From assembly GCA_938008425.1 (NCBI GenBank), contig CALLKH010000188.1, positions 1 through 6,192 on the forward strand: a stretch of 6,192 bases of DNA, given 5' to 3'. A program made the translations under genes and the position numbers. Numbering within the stretch: position 1 is the stretch's first letter; each line of letters opens with the position of its first letter. Origin of the DNA: an uncultured Planctomycetaceae bacterium. Lineage in GTDB: Bacteria; Planctomycetota; Phycisphaerae; UBA1845; UTPLA1. A model generated the notes under the pieces. The model was not told the DNA's origin, made no database searches, and saw nothing but the letters and a program-made list of their open reading frames with translations. Shown piece by piece: positions 1 through 5,266 of this stretch.

Positions 1-179
1 TCCGAGATAAACCGCCGCGAATTTTATTAAGTAAGCGGGAAGTCGGCCCGATCGTGAGGGGGGCGTCGGAGTGGTATGACTGACAGACAAGTTGTGCCGC
101 TCCGGGTCCGAGGAAAACGATCGACCCACAACCCGCTGCCGCGCCTTTCGGGGCGTGGAAAAGCGGTCTTCCCACCAGG

Positions 180-212
180 CCGTGGCCTCTCCCAAGAGGC
201 CGCGGTTTTTTT
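180..212 (+). terminator. Strong Rho-independent terminator, plus strand
   Basis: An 11-bp stem pairs 180-190 with 195-205 (one T.G wobble at 183/202) around the loop CCCA, followed directly by seven T (206-212). On the minus strand no T-run follows the hairpin, so it acts on plus-strand transcripts only. No plus-strand gene in the window precedes it. It must end a transcript entering from the left, or a short structured RNA beginning within the first 90 bases or so. Confidence 0.9.
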
Positions 213-256
213 ATGCGCGTGGGGTTGGCGCGCAAACGCGTTCTTACAGTCGTTTT

Positions 257-278
257 CTCGTTCCCGCGCTCGTTCCCG
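257..278. repeat. Two-copy 12-base-period direct repeat
   Basis: CTCGTTCCCG occurs at 257-266 and again at 269-278, separated by two bases. It sits in non-coding sequence between the terminator and the hairpin repeat. Two copies are too few to assign a role; it may be replication slippage. Confidence 0.6.
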
Positions 279-332
279 TTCGCACCTGAGCGTGCGCCGC
301 ACGAACCATTCCACGTGTACCGCACGATTCAG

Positions 333-452
333 TCAGAGCCGGGCTGTCTCAGCCCGGTGGAGCTGCGGAGCGGAATCCACCGAACGCAATCTCGCGACGG
401 GGCGGAGCGGAGTCATCATCGGTTCACCGCCCCGAGGACGGGGCGGCTCTGA
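333..452 (+). repeat. Structured palindromic repeat, copy A (long form)
   Basis: The outer arms TCAGAGCC (333-340) and GGCTCTGA (445-452) are perfect inverted repeats. Inside them lie two perfect 8-bp hairpins: CCGGGCTG/CAGCCCGG (339-346/350-357, loop TCT) and CCGCCCCG/CGGGGCGG (427-434/439-446, loop AGGA). Taking 333-338 and 447-452 as the closing stem, each hairpin abuts it with no unpaired base. The 69 bases between the hairpins (358-426) contain a further inverted repeat GGTGGA/TCCACC (356-361/376-381) and a partial echo of the second hairpin (GACGGGGCGG at 396-405 and 437-446). Copy B at 2720-2781 has the same arms and hairpins in the opposite orientation but only 5 bases between them. 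It lies just past the stop of the minus-strand gene at 479 and has no T-run, so it is not a standard terminator. Confidence 0.8.
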
Positions 453-478
453 GTGTCATGAATGTGGCATCTTGGCCG

Positions 479-1645
479 CTATTTAACCCGACAGAGGATC
501 GTCTTCATCTTCTGGTCCTCGACTTCCCATTCGAAGTCCTCGAACTGCATTTCGACGACGTACTCGACGAACTCCTCGGCGCTCATGGCCGTCACGACGG
601 TGAACTTGACGGTGCCCTTGGCGCCTTCCTTGTTCACTTCCTCGACGCCCTTCACGTCGGCCAGGGCCTTCTTGATCTGGATCGCCTGCGTCACGCTGGC
701 GACGTTCTGGACCTCGACGATGATGTCGCCGACGCCGCCGGCCGTGCCGCGCGTCCACGCTTCCAGCAGGTCATAGATGCTCTGGTTTGCGACCTTCTCG
801 CCGGTCTTGTTGAGGGTCTGCGTCGCGCCCGCCGGACCGGCCACGCGCGAGCCGCCGCGGATCGACGTGACGGCATTCGAGAAGATGGCGTCGCCGGTTT
901 CGGTCCAGAATGCCTGGATGGTGACATCCGATTCCCACATGTTCAGCGTGCCGGCGGGCGTGCTGGTTTTCTGCGGGCCGCTGGCGCGGGAATCGCCGCG
1001 GATGACGATCGCGGCGCCGTAGCTCGTGGCGAGGGCCTTGAGCGTATCGGTGTCGTTCTCGGCCGCCGCGACTTCTGCCTTCTTGCGTTCGATTTCCTTC
1101 AGCGCGCCCGGGTTGACGAGCTTGAAGCCCATCTTGAGAAGCCGGCGCTCGAGGTAGGTGCCGGTCTGGCTGCTGACCTGCACGATTTCGCGGCTGCCTT
1201 CCGGCCGTTCGAGGTCGTGAATCGCTTCTCGGAAGACGATCATGATCTTCGGTCGGCCAAGCTTCTTGAGCTCGAGGGCGACATCGGCCCAGGTGGCGTC
1301 GAGCAGGCTCTTGCTGACCTTGGCCTCGATTTCGACGGTGGTGATGCCCTGCGACTCCGAGCTTCGGAGGACTTTGAAGTCCTTCACGATGCCGGTGGCG
1401 CGGGCGAGAATTACATCGTACTCAAGCTGGAAATCGCGCGTCTGCGACTTGCTGGCGATCTCATTCTGGCCGCCGCGCTCGATGGCATGGCGAAGGGCGT
1501 CCTTGATGGCGGCATCCTTGTCCAGGCCCTGCCCCTCGACTTTGACGACGACGATATCCTCCGCCATGGCCGGCGCTGAAATGCCCAAGAGCGCCATCGC
1601 CGCAAGGGCGACGCCGCTGAATCGCGTAAACAGCATATTTCGCAT
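479..1645 (-). CDS. Secreted protein with FlgT-like N-terminal domain
   Basis: This 388-residue protein is probably periplasmic or envelope-associated. Residues 1-28 form a signal peptide: a basic start, a hydrophobic stretch (GVALAAMALLG) and AMA|ED as the likely type I cleavage site; there is no lipobox cysteine. Residues about 30-115 (VEGQGLDKDAAIKDALRHAI, then the ILARATGIVKDFKVL region and alternating strands) resemble the N-terminal domain of flagellar assembly protein T, also found in many non-flagellar envelope proteins. Residues about 130-265 look like a TolB/CsgG-type alpha/beta domain (KIMIVF; YGAAIVIRGD at 209-218). Residues about 305-365 form a compact alpha/beta tail. I start at the ATG at 1645, not the ATG at 1729, because it begins the signal peptide and has AGGGAG a few bases upstream; the longer frame would bury the signal peptide and run through the promoter. 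No flagellar gene is adjacent, so I give no symbol. The gene is monocistronic, divergent from frr. Confidence 0.85.
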   Translation of the reverse strand: MRNMLFTRFSGVALAAMALLGISAPAMAEDIVVVKVEGQGLDKDAAIKDALRHAIERGGQNEIASKSQTRDFQLEYDVILARATGIVKDFKVLRSSESQGITTVEIEAKVSKSLLDATWADVALELKKLGRPKIMIVFREAIHDLERPEGSREIVQVSSQTGTYLERRLLKMGFKLVNPGALKEIERKKAEVAAAENDTDTLKALATSYGAAIVIRGDSRASGPQKTSTPAGTLNMWESDVTIQAFWTETGDAIFSNAVTSIRGGSRVAGPAGATQTLNKTGEKVANQSIYDLLEAWTRGTAGGVGDIIVEVQNVASVTQAIQIKKALADVKGVEEVNKEGAKGTVKFTVVTAMSAEEFVEYVVEMQFEDFEWEVEDQKMKTILCRVK

Positions 1646-1700
1646 GTTGAATCTCCCTGTCAGTTGGGTTTGTGGTTTCCCCGAATTACCGTGGTTTTTG

Positions 1701-1729
1701 ATTCTCGGTCCCCGTCCGCGCGGGGTCAA
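1701..1729 (-). promoter_or_regulatory. Sigma-70-type promoter for the FlgT-like gene
   Basis: Read on the minus strand, TTGACC (1729-1724) is followed by a 17-base spacer and GAGAAT (1706-1701), giving about 50 bases of leader to the ATG at 1645. The spacer holds an imperfect inverted repeat (CCCCG 1710-1714 against CGGGG 1721-1725) that also touches the -35 box and could serve as an operator. The -10 differs from consensus at two positions. Confidence 0.55.
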
Positions 1730-1750
1730 GGCGAAGTTGTCGTCGGGTGG

Positions 1751-1811
1751 GGCGGGTCATGGATTCCAAGTATCAATCCTCGGCTGTTGGCAACGGTTGA
1801 CATGACCCGCC
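1751..1811. promoter_or_regulatory. Perfect 11-bp inverted repeat in the divergent control region
   Basis: GGCGGGTCATG (1751-1761) and CATGACCCGCC (1801-1811) are exact reverse complements separated by 39 bases. The right arm overlaps a consensus -35 hexamer TTGACA (1797-1802, plus strand). The element lies between the FlgT-like gene and frr and could be a two-site operator, a looping site, or a leader hairpin. There is no T-run on either side, so a terminator is unlikely. Confidence 0.6.
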
Positions 1812-1898
1812 GCATCAAAAAGTACAACGGAAATGGACGCTCCGGGCCTTGATCGACCTCCGGACCGTTGAAAGCGGGCCCGGCCGGACCAACGACGC

Positions 1899-1927
1899 TT
1901 CACGACGCGGTGCCGCGGCCGTAGAAT
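1899..1927 (+). promoter_or_regulatory. Probable promoter of frr
   Basis: TTCACG (1899-1904) and TAGAAT (1922-1927) are separated by exactly 17 bases, placing transcription start near 1934 and a leader of about 35 bases before the frr ATG. The -10 has one mismatch to consensus, the -35 two. Confidence 0.5.
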
Positions 1928-1967
1928 GCGGTGCATGAATTCGTACCCATAACGGAGGCTCTTACCC

Positions 1968-2537
1968 ATGCCGTTGGATGAAATTGAGTTGGAGGCCGAG
2001 GAGGCCATGGAGAAGGCCGTGACCTTCCTCAAGGCCGAGTATCGCGGCGTCCGGACCGGCCGGGCGTCCACGGGTTTGGTGGATCAGGTCAAGGTGAAGG
2101 TGGCGGCGTACGGCGGCGCGCCGATGGAACTCAAGGCGCTGGCGACGATCAGCGCGCCGGATGCCAACATGCTGATCGTGAAGCCGTTCGATCCCACGAC
2201 GCTCAAGGATATCGAACGTTCGCTTCAGGAGGCCGATCTGGGGATTAATCCGCAGAGCGACGGCAAGGTGGTTCGGCTGCCGATTCCGCCGCTGTCGGGC
2301 GAGCGTCGGCAGCAGATCGCCACGCAGGTGAAGAAGCTGGCGGAATCGCAGAAGATCGTGATCCGCAATGCACGGCGCGACGCGATTCAGAAGATCGACG
2401 CCGAGAAGAAGGCGGGAGACCTTCCCGAGGACGACGCCAAGAAGGGCCACGACCTGATGGACAAGCTCACCAAGAAGTACGAGGGGATGCTCGAAGAAAT
2501 GGCGGCGGCCAAGACCAAGGAAGTGACGGAAGTTTGA
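1968..2537 (+). CDS. frr: Ribosome recycling factor
   Basis: RRF works with EF-G (and IF3 afterwards) to split the post-termination 70S ribosome into subunits and free it from mRNA; it is a cytosolic translation factor, essential where tested. The 189-residue length matches the family (about 185). Visible hallmarks are the helical N-terminus with RGVRTGRAS (residues 26-34), the domain II beta region (about 35-103), the hinge and RLPIPPLSGERR (103-114), and the RNARRDA segment (133-139), whose second arginine corresponds to the conserved rRNA-contacting arginine of the E. coli protein. A long charged helix completes domain I. The ATG is supported by GGAGG at 1954-1958, nine bases upstream. In many bacteria frr follows pyrH; here it stands alone with its own promoter and a strong terminator. 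Confidence 0.98.
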   Translation: MPLDEIELEAEEAMEKAVTFLKAEYRGVRTGRASTGLVDQVKVKVAAYGGAPMELKALATISAPDANMLIVKPFDPTTLKDIERSLQEADLGINPQSDGKVVRLPIPPLSGERRQQIATQVKKLAESQKIVIRNARRDAIQKIDAEKKAGDLPEDDAKKGHDLMDKLTKKYEGMLEEMAAAKTKEVTEV

Positions 2538-2600
2538 CCGGGGCTGCGTTCGGGAGGGCAATCACGCCGGACCGGAGCCTGAATTCCCATGTTTGGATCA

Positions 2601-2634
2601 AGACCCCGGGTCGGTTGACTCGGGGTTTTTTCTT
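2601..2634 (+). terminator. Intrinsic terminator of frr
   Basis: A 10-bp stem pairs ACCCCGGGTC (2603-2612) with GACTCGGGGT (2617-2626), with one G.T wobble and the loop GGTT, followed by T2626-2631 and then CTT. It lies 63 bases after the frr stop codon and faces the plus strand. Confidence 0.93.
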
Positions 2635-2679
2635 GGGTCGTCGCGGAGCTCGCTTGGCTCGTCGAGGATCTCGCTGAAC

Positions 2680-2720
2680 GACGCGTAGGCGCGTCAAACA
2701 GCGCCGATCTCAGAATCGGC
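2680..2720. repeat. Two small hairpins beside repeat copy B
   Basis: GACGCG/CGCGTC (2680-2685/2690-2695, 4-base loop) and GCCGAT/ATCGGC (2703-2708/2715-2720) sit in series between the frr terminator and copy B. Neither has a T-run. They may be extra arms of the repeat locus or decayed repeat pieces. Confidence 0.5.
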
Positions 2721-2781
2721 AATCGGAGCCGCCCCGTCCCCGGGGCGGTGCCTCCGGGCTGAGCCAGCCCGGCTCTGATTG
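2720..2781 (-). repeat. Structured palindromic repeat, copy B (short form, inverted)
   Basis: This is the same element as at 333-452, in the opposite orientation. Outer arms 2720-2728 and 2773-2781 form a 9-bp closing stem (one G.T at 2725/2776). Hairpin CCGCCCCG/CGGGGCGG (2729-2736/2741-2748, loop TCCC) starts immediately after the left arm, and hairpin CCGGGCTG/CAGCCCGG (2754-2761/2765-2772, loop AGC) ends immediately before the right arm. Only 5 bases (2749-2753) separate them. Loop bases differ from copy A while stems are kept, as expected if the fold is what is selected or what spreads. It lies in the gap between two convergent genes. Confidence 0.82.
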
Positions 2782-2830
2782 AGGTTGCCGCATACTGCGT
2801 ACTCATGAGCCTCTGGTGAAACTTGGGAAA

Positions 2831-2867
2831 TCGTGCCGGGCCGCTTGGTCAGGGAGCCCGGCAACGA
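2831..2867 (-). terminator. Probable terminator hairpin of the DJ-1/PfpI gene
   Basis: TCGTGCCGGGC (2831-2841) pairs with GCCCGGC plus ACGA (2856-2862 and 2864-2867), an 11-bp stem with one bulged A and a 14-base loop. It lies 22 bases after the stop of the minus-strand gene at 2889. The following minus-strand bases (ATTTCCC) form only a weak T-run, so termination may be inefficient or the hairpin may simply protect the 3' end. Confidence 0.45.
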
Positions 2868-2888
2868 TGTTCTCCATCAAATGTCAGC

Positions 2889-3413
2889 TCACTTGCTTTT
2901 CGACAGCCGCTCGATCATCGCGGCTGCAAACTGGGGCAGGTCGGCCGGGCGGCGGCTGGAGACATGGTGCCGGTCGACCACGACGGTGGCGTCCACCCAC
3001 TGGGCCCCAGCATTGATCAGGTCGTCCTTGATGCCCGGTGAACTGGTCATGCGCACGCCTTTAACGATGCCGGCCGAGATGTTGATCCACGGTCCGTGGC
3101 AGATCGAGGCCACAAGCTTTCCCGCAGCGTCGAACTCGCGCACAAGTCGAAGCACGTTTTCATCACGGCGAAGCAGGTCCGGCATCCAGCCGCCGGGGAT
3201 GAGCACGCCGTCGAAATCGCCGGACTTCACCTCCGCGATGAGTGCCTCGCTGTCGCAGGGATAACCGTGTTTGCCCTTGTAGGTGTGACGGCTGAGCTGG
3301 CCGGCGACGACGCTGACGACGCCGGCATCCTGAAGTCGAAGCCTGGGGTACCAGAGTTCGAGATCTTCGTAATCCTTGCCGACGACGATGAGGATGCGCT
3401 TTCCCTTAAGCAT
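2889..3413 (-). CDS. DJ-1/PfpI family protein (type 1 glutamine amidotransferase fold)
   Basis: This 174-residue cytosolic protein is of the PfpI/YhbO/DJ-1 class. Members have been described as proteases, stress proteins and protein or glyoxal deglycases, so the substrate cannot be fixed from sequence. KRILIVVGKDYEDLEL (residues 5-20) is the first strand and carries the conserved acidic residue E16, equivalent to Glu12 of PfpI. FDGVLIPGGW (67-76) is the typical PGG loop. ASICHGPW (102-109) is the nucleophile elbow with C105 followed by H106. SSRRPADLPQF (152-162) is the family's C-terminal signature. All key residues are present and the length is normal. The ATG at 3413 has GAAGGA seven bases upstream (complement of 3421-3426). 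It is divergent from the hydratase gene across a 120-base gap and convergent with frr. Confidence 0.93.
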   Translation of the reverse strand: MLKGKRILIVVGKDYEDLELWYPRLRLQDAGVVSVVAGQLSRHTYKGKHGYPCDSEALIAEVKSGDFDGVLIPGGWMPDLLRRDENVLRLVREFDAAGKLVASICHGPWINISAGIVKGVRMTSSPGIKDDLINAGAQWVDATVVVDRHHVSSRRPADLPQFAAAMIERLSKSK

Positions 3414-3472
3414 GTCAGAATCCTTCGCGTGGTGGAGATGGCGGATTCTTAGACCCCGCCGTCATCCACCCT

Positions 3473-3478
3473 TAGAAT
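3473..3478 (+). promoter_or_regulatory. Candidate -10 box for the MaoC hydratase gene
   Basis: TAGAAT is identical to the proposed frr -10 box and is also followed by G. It would start transcription near 3485, about 49 bases before the ATG. No convincing -35 hexamer lies at 16-18 bases upstream. CTTAGA occurs twice (3448-3453 and 3471-3476), so a bound activator is possible but speculative. Confidence 0.35.
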
Positions 3479-3533
3479 GAAGTCCGGCACTCTAGATCAC
3501 CACCGCTCTGCGGCCGGAGTGAAAGGACTTGTG

Positions 3534-3992
3534 ATGTCGATTGCCTATCCGAAGCCCCGTGAGACCCTCGAACTTTGCGACGAGGGAGAGTATACCAAAG
3601 TCATTTCCGATCGCGACGTCTTTCGCTTCGCAGACGCCTCGGGGGATTACAACCCGCTCCACATTGATGACGCCTATGCGAAGAACACGATCTTCGGCCG
3701 GCGGGTCGCCCACGGCATTCTCACGGCCGGCATCATTTCGACGGTTCTCAGCAGCGAAATTCCCGGGCTGGGCACGATTTTCGTCGAGCTCGGCATCCGC
3801 TTCCTGAAGCCCGTCTTCATCAACGACACGATCACCGCCCGGGCCATGGTTCAGGAAATCATCAACCCCAAGCGGGTTCGGATGCTGGTCTCGTGCCAGA
3901 ATCAGCATGGGGAGGATGTGGCGATCGGAAACGCCGTGGTCGTTCCGCCGAAGGAGACGCGGGTGATTCTTCCGCCGGAGAAGAAGGGCTGA
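3534..3992 (+). CDS. MaoC-like (R)-specific enoyl-CoA hydratase
   Basis: This 152-residue single hot-dog-fold hydratase is predicted to interconvert trans-2-enoyl-CoA and (R)-3-hydroxyacyl-CoA, linking fatty-acid oxidation to (R)-hydroxyacyl products. ASGDYNPLHIDDAYA (residues 35-49) is the hydratase-2 motif, with D38 and H43 at the same spacing as the catalytic Asp31/His36 of PhaJ from Aeromonas caviae. RRVAHGILTAGIIS (56-69) and ELGIRFLKPVFINDTI (85-100) continue the match. I start at the ATG at 3534 because AAAGGA (3522-3527) lies six bases upstream and the protein then matches the family length. The ATG at 3477 overlaps the candidate -10 box and would add 19 unconserved residues. No PHA synthase or thiolase gene is nearby, so phaJ is not asserted; substrate chain length is unknown. 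Confidence 0.9.
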   Translation: MSIAYPKPRETLELCDEGEYTKVISDRDVFRFADASGDYNPLHIDDAYAKNTIFGRRVAHGILTAGIISTVLSSEIPGLGTIFVELGIRFLKPVFINDTITARAMVQEIINPKRVRMLVSCQNQHGEDVAIGNAVVVPPKETRVILPPEKKG

Positions 3993-4041
3993 ATTCGCCG
4001 CGAAGTGGCGACGTCAAGACCCGGGCTGAACGGGACAGTCA

Positions 4042-5034
4042 CTACGCCGCCTGTGTCGCGGCGCCGGCATTGGCGTCGTCGTCGGACTTGCCGTCAACCT
4101 GACGATACCGCTTCAGCCGGCCGAGGCATGCGTTCGCCAGGAATCGCCAGGGATTCGCCATGAATGGCCAGAGATACGCAGCCTGCGCGAGATCCTTCGC
4201 GGCCGAGGCGAGTTCACCCTGTTCCAGGTAGTGCATGCCGGCGCGCTCATAGACCCGGGCGCGCGAACGGCGAAGCAGGCGACCGGAAGTATCGAGGTGA
4301 GCGAAGAGCGGCAGATAATCGTTGATCAGTTCCAGCATCGCCCGCCGCATGATTTCGGGATCGCCGAAACTCGCGGGGCCGGCGCGCTGACTGACCAGCG
4401 CGTCCTGCAGGATCAGCCCACGGTGCTCGGCCAGTAAATCGAGCGCGATGCGGCGATCCTCCGAGAGCTTGCCATCGGCGAATCCACCAACCGCGTCGAA
4501 CGCGTCGCGCCGCACCACGAGCGTCGAGCAGAGGCCGGTGAAGATATTCCGGACCAGGAGCGCGCTCCGAAGTTTTCGAGGATCGAGGCTGCCGGTCCAT
4601 TCATACTTGTAATAGACCGATTCGCGGGCGGACCAGACGTTGGCCGCGGCGATCGTGAAATGTGCTTCGGGATGGCGCTCCAGGGCGGCCATCTGGATTT
4701 CCAGCTTCTCCGGGTCCCAGACATCATCCGCGTCGAGAAATGCCAGCCAGCAGCCGCTCGCGGCCGCGGCCCCCGTGTTTCGCGCCGTTGACGCGCCGGC
4801 GTTGCTCTGCCGGATGTAAGTGATGGCATCGCCGAACTGTCGGCAGACGGATTCGGTGTCATCGCTGCTGCCATCGTCGACCACGATGATCTCGTCGGCC
4901 GGCCGGGTTTGCTCAAGCACCGACGACAGCGCGTCAACCAGCACGTCCGCCGAGTTGTACGTCGGGATGATGACCGACACGGTGTCGCGCGGCGTCGAAT
5001 TGTCGCTGAGGCTGTCGGACATGAATCGAGACAT
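4042..5034 (-). CDS. Family 2 glycosyltransferase with C-terminal helical tail
   Basis: This 330-residue inverting GT-A fold transferase probably acts at the cytoplasmic face of the membrane in polysaccharide, glycolipid or glycoprotein synthesis. VSVIIPTYNSA (19-29) is the first strand and nucleotide-binding loop. VVDDGSSDDT (51-60) binds the nucleotide-sugar. FLDADD (99-104) is the DxD metal site. SEDRR (191-195) is the usual place of the catalytic acidic residue. Residues about 260-305 (YERAGMHYLEQGELASAAKDL and onward) look like one or two TPR-type helical hairpins, and the last 15 residues are Asp/Ala-rich and probably disordered. No transmembrane helix is evident. The start is uncertain: AGGGGA directly abuts the ATG at 5034 and lies 12 bases before the in-frame ATG at 5022, so neither spacing is ideal. 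The two starts differ by only four residues. Donor and acceptor cannot be inferred. Confidence 0.92.
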   Translation of the reverse strand: MSRFMSDSLSDNSTPRDTVSVIIPTYNSADVLVDALSSVLEQTRPADEIIVVDDGSSDDTESVCRQFGDAITYIRQSNAGASTARNTGAAAASGCWLAFLDADDVWDPEKLEIQMAALERHPEAHFTIAAANVWSARESVYYKYEWTGSLDPRKLRSALLVRNIFTGLCSTLVVRRDAFDAVGGFADGKLSEDRRIALDLLAEHRGLILQDALVSQRAGPASFGDPEIMRRAMLELINDYLPLFAHLDTSGRLLRRSRARVYERAGMHYLEQGELASAAKDLAQAAYLWPFMANPWRFLANACLGRLKRYRQVDGKSDDDANAGAATQAA

Positions 5035-5040
5035 TCCCCT

Positions 5041-5213
5041 GTCGCCGCGACGGCGGCGTTTCAGTTTTCATCGGCAGGAAGGGGGGAATAATCTGAAAAC
5101 AGAGCGACCCGCTCTTGCGGAGATCCTTCTCCACTCGAGCGGGCCGCCATTTCATACAGTTGGACGCCTCGCCACTGACGACGACGCCTTTGGGTCGTTG
5201 TTAGAGGGGCGAG
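5041..5213 (-). promoter_or_regulatory. Structured leader region upstream of the glycosyltransferase
   Basis: The 343-base gap between the two minus-strand genes holds several stems. CTCGCC/GGCGAG (5168-5173/5208-5213) encloses an 8-bp stem 5178-5185/5194-5201. CCCGCTC/GAGCGGG (5108-5114/5137-5143) encloses GGAGA/TCTCC (5119-5123/5128-5132). A competing hairpin AGAGCG/CGCTCT (5101-5106/5110-5115) is followed on the minus strand by GTTTTC and shares bases with the larger one. GTTTTC/GAAAAC (5064-5069/5095-5100) and CGCCG/CGGCG (5043-5047/5051-5055) lie next to the start. The overlap between the 5108-5143 and 5101-5115 folds has the form of an attenuator, but matches no riboswitch family I know and no clear promoter was found. 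Confidence 0.35.
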
Positions 5214-5223
5214 CATACCATCG

Positions 5224-5266
5224 AAAAAGGCGAATTCAACGGCAACCTGATGCGATTTGAGAATTC
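5224..5266 (-). terminator. Candidate weak terminator downstream of cystathionine beta-synthase
   Basis: GAATTC occurs at 5232-5237 and 5261-5266 and can pair with flanking AA/TT (stem of about 8 bp with a two-base bulge, 16-base loop), followed on the minus strand by GCCTTTTTC (T-run opposite 5224-5228). The stem is AT-rich and 112 bases past the stop codon, so efficiency is doubtful. Confidence 0.3.

Larger units (their letters stand above)
1..478. other. Left intergenic region without a convincing gene
   Basis: I find no credible protein gene here. The open frames on both strands are arginine- and serine-rich, overlap one another and have no good ribosome binding site. Two plus-strand frames enter from the left edge and stop at 28-30 and 81-83. 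Either could be the last codons of a gene outside the window, but the visible residues match nothing I know. The region contains paired segments at 91-132, a strong plus-strand terminator at 180-212, a short tandem repeat at 257-278 and the hairpin repeat at 333-452. Most of it is therefore 3' flank of a left-hand plus transcript and 3' flank of the minus-strand gene that stops at 479. Confidence 0.6.

Noticed and set aside
60..212. tRNA, tmRNA, SRP or RNase P RNA before the strong terminator
   Set aside because: No T-arm consensus, no CCA-type acceptor stem, and none of the conserved motifs of those RNAs.
458..1579. Long plus-strand open frame (373 codons) opposite the FlgT-like gene
   Set aside because: It is antisense to a gene with a signal peptide, promoter and ribosome binding site. 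Its Asp/Leu/Arg-heavy composition is the usual mirror of a GC-rich gene, and no family resemblance is seen.
1797..1828. Promoter made of TTGACA (1797-1802) and TACAAC (1823-1828)
   Set aside because: The spacer is 20 bases, too long for a normal sigma-70 promoter; the pair at 1899/1922 with 17 bases is better for frr.
1962..2561. Minus-strand open frame (199 codons) opposite frr
   Set aside because: Fully antisense to an unmistakable ribosome recycling factor; no ribosome binding site or recognisable domain.
3492..3908. Minus-strand open frame opposite the MaoC hydratase
   Set aside because: Shadow of a gene with clear catalytic motifs.
3995..4011. Hairpin TCGCC/GGCGA after the hydratase as a terminator
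   Set aside because: Only five base pairs and no T-run on either strand.
4020..4034. Third copy of the palindromic repeat (CCGGGCTGA)
   Set aside because: Only about nine bases match one arm; the second arm, second hairpin and outer arms are absent, so chance is likely.
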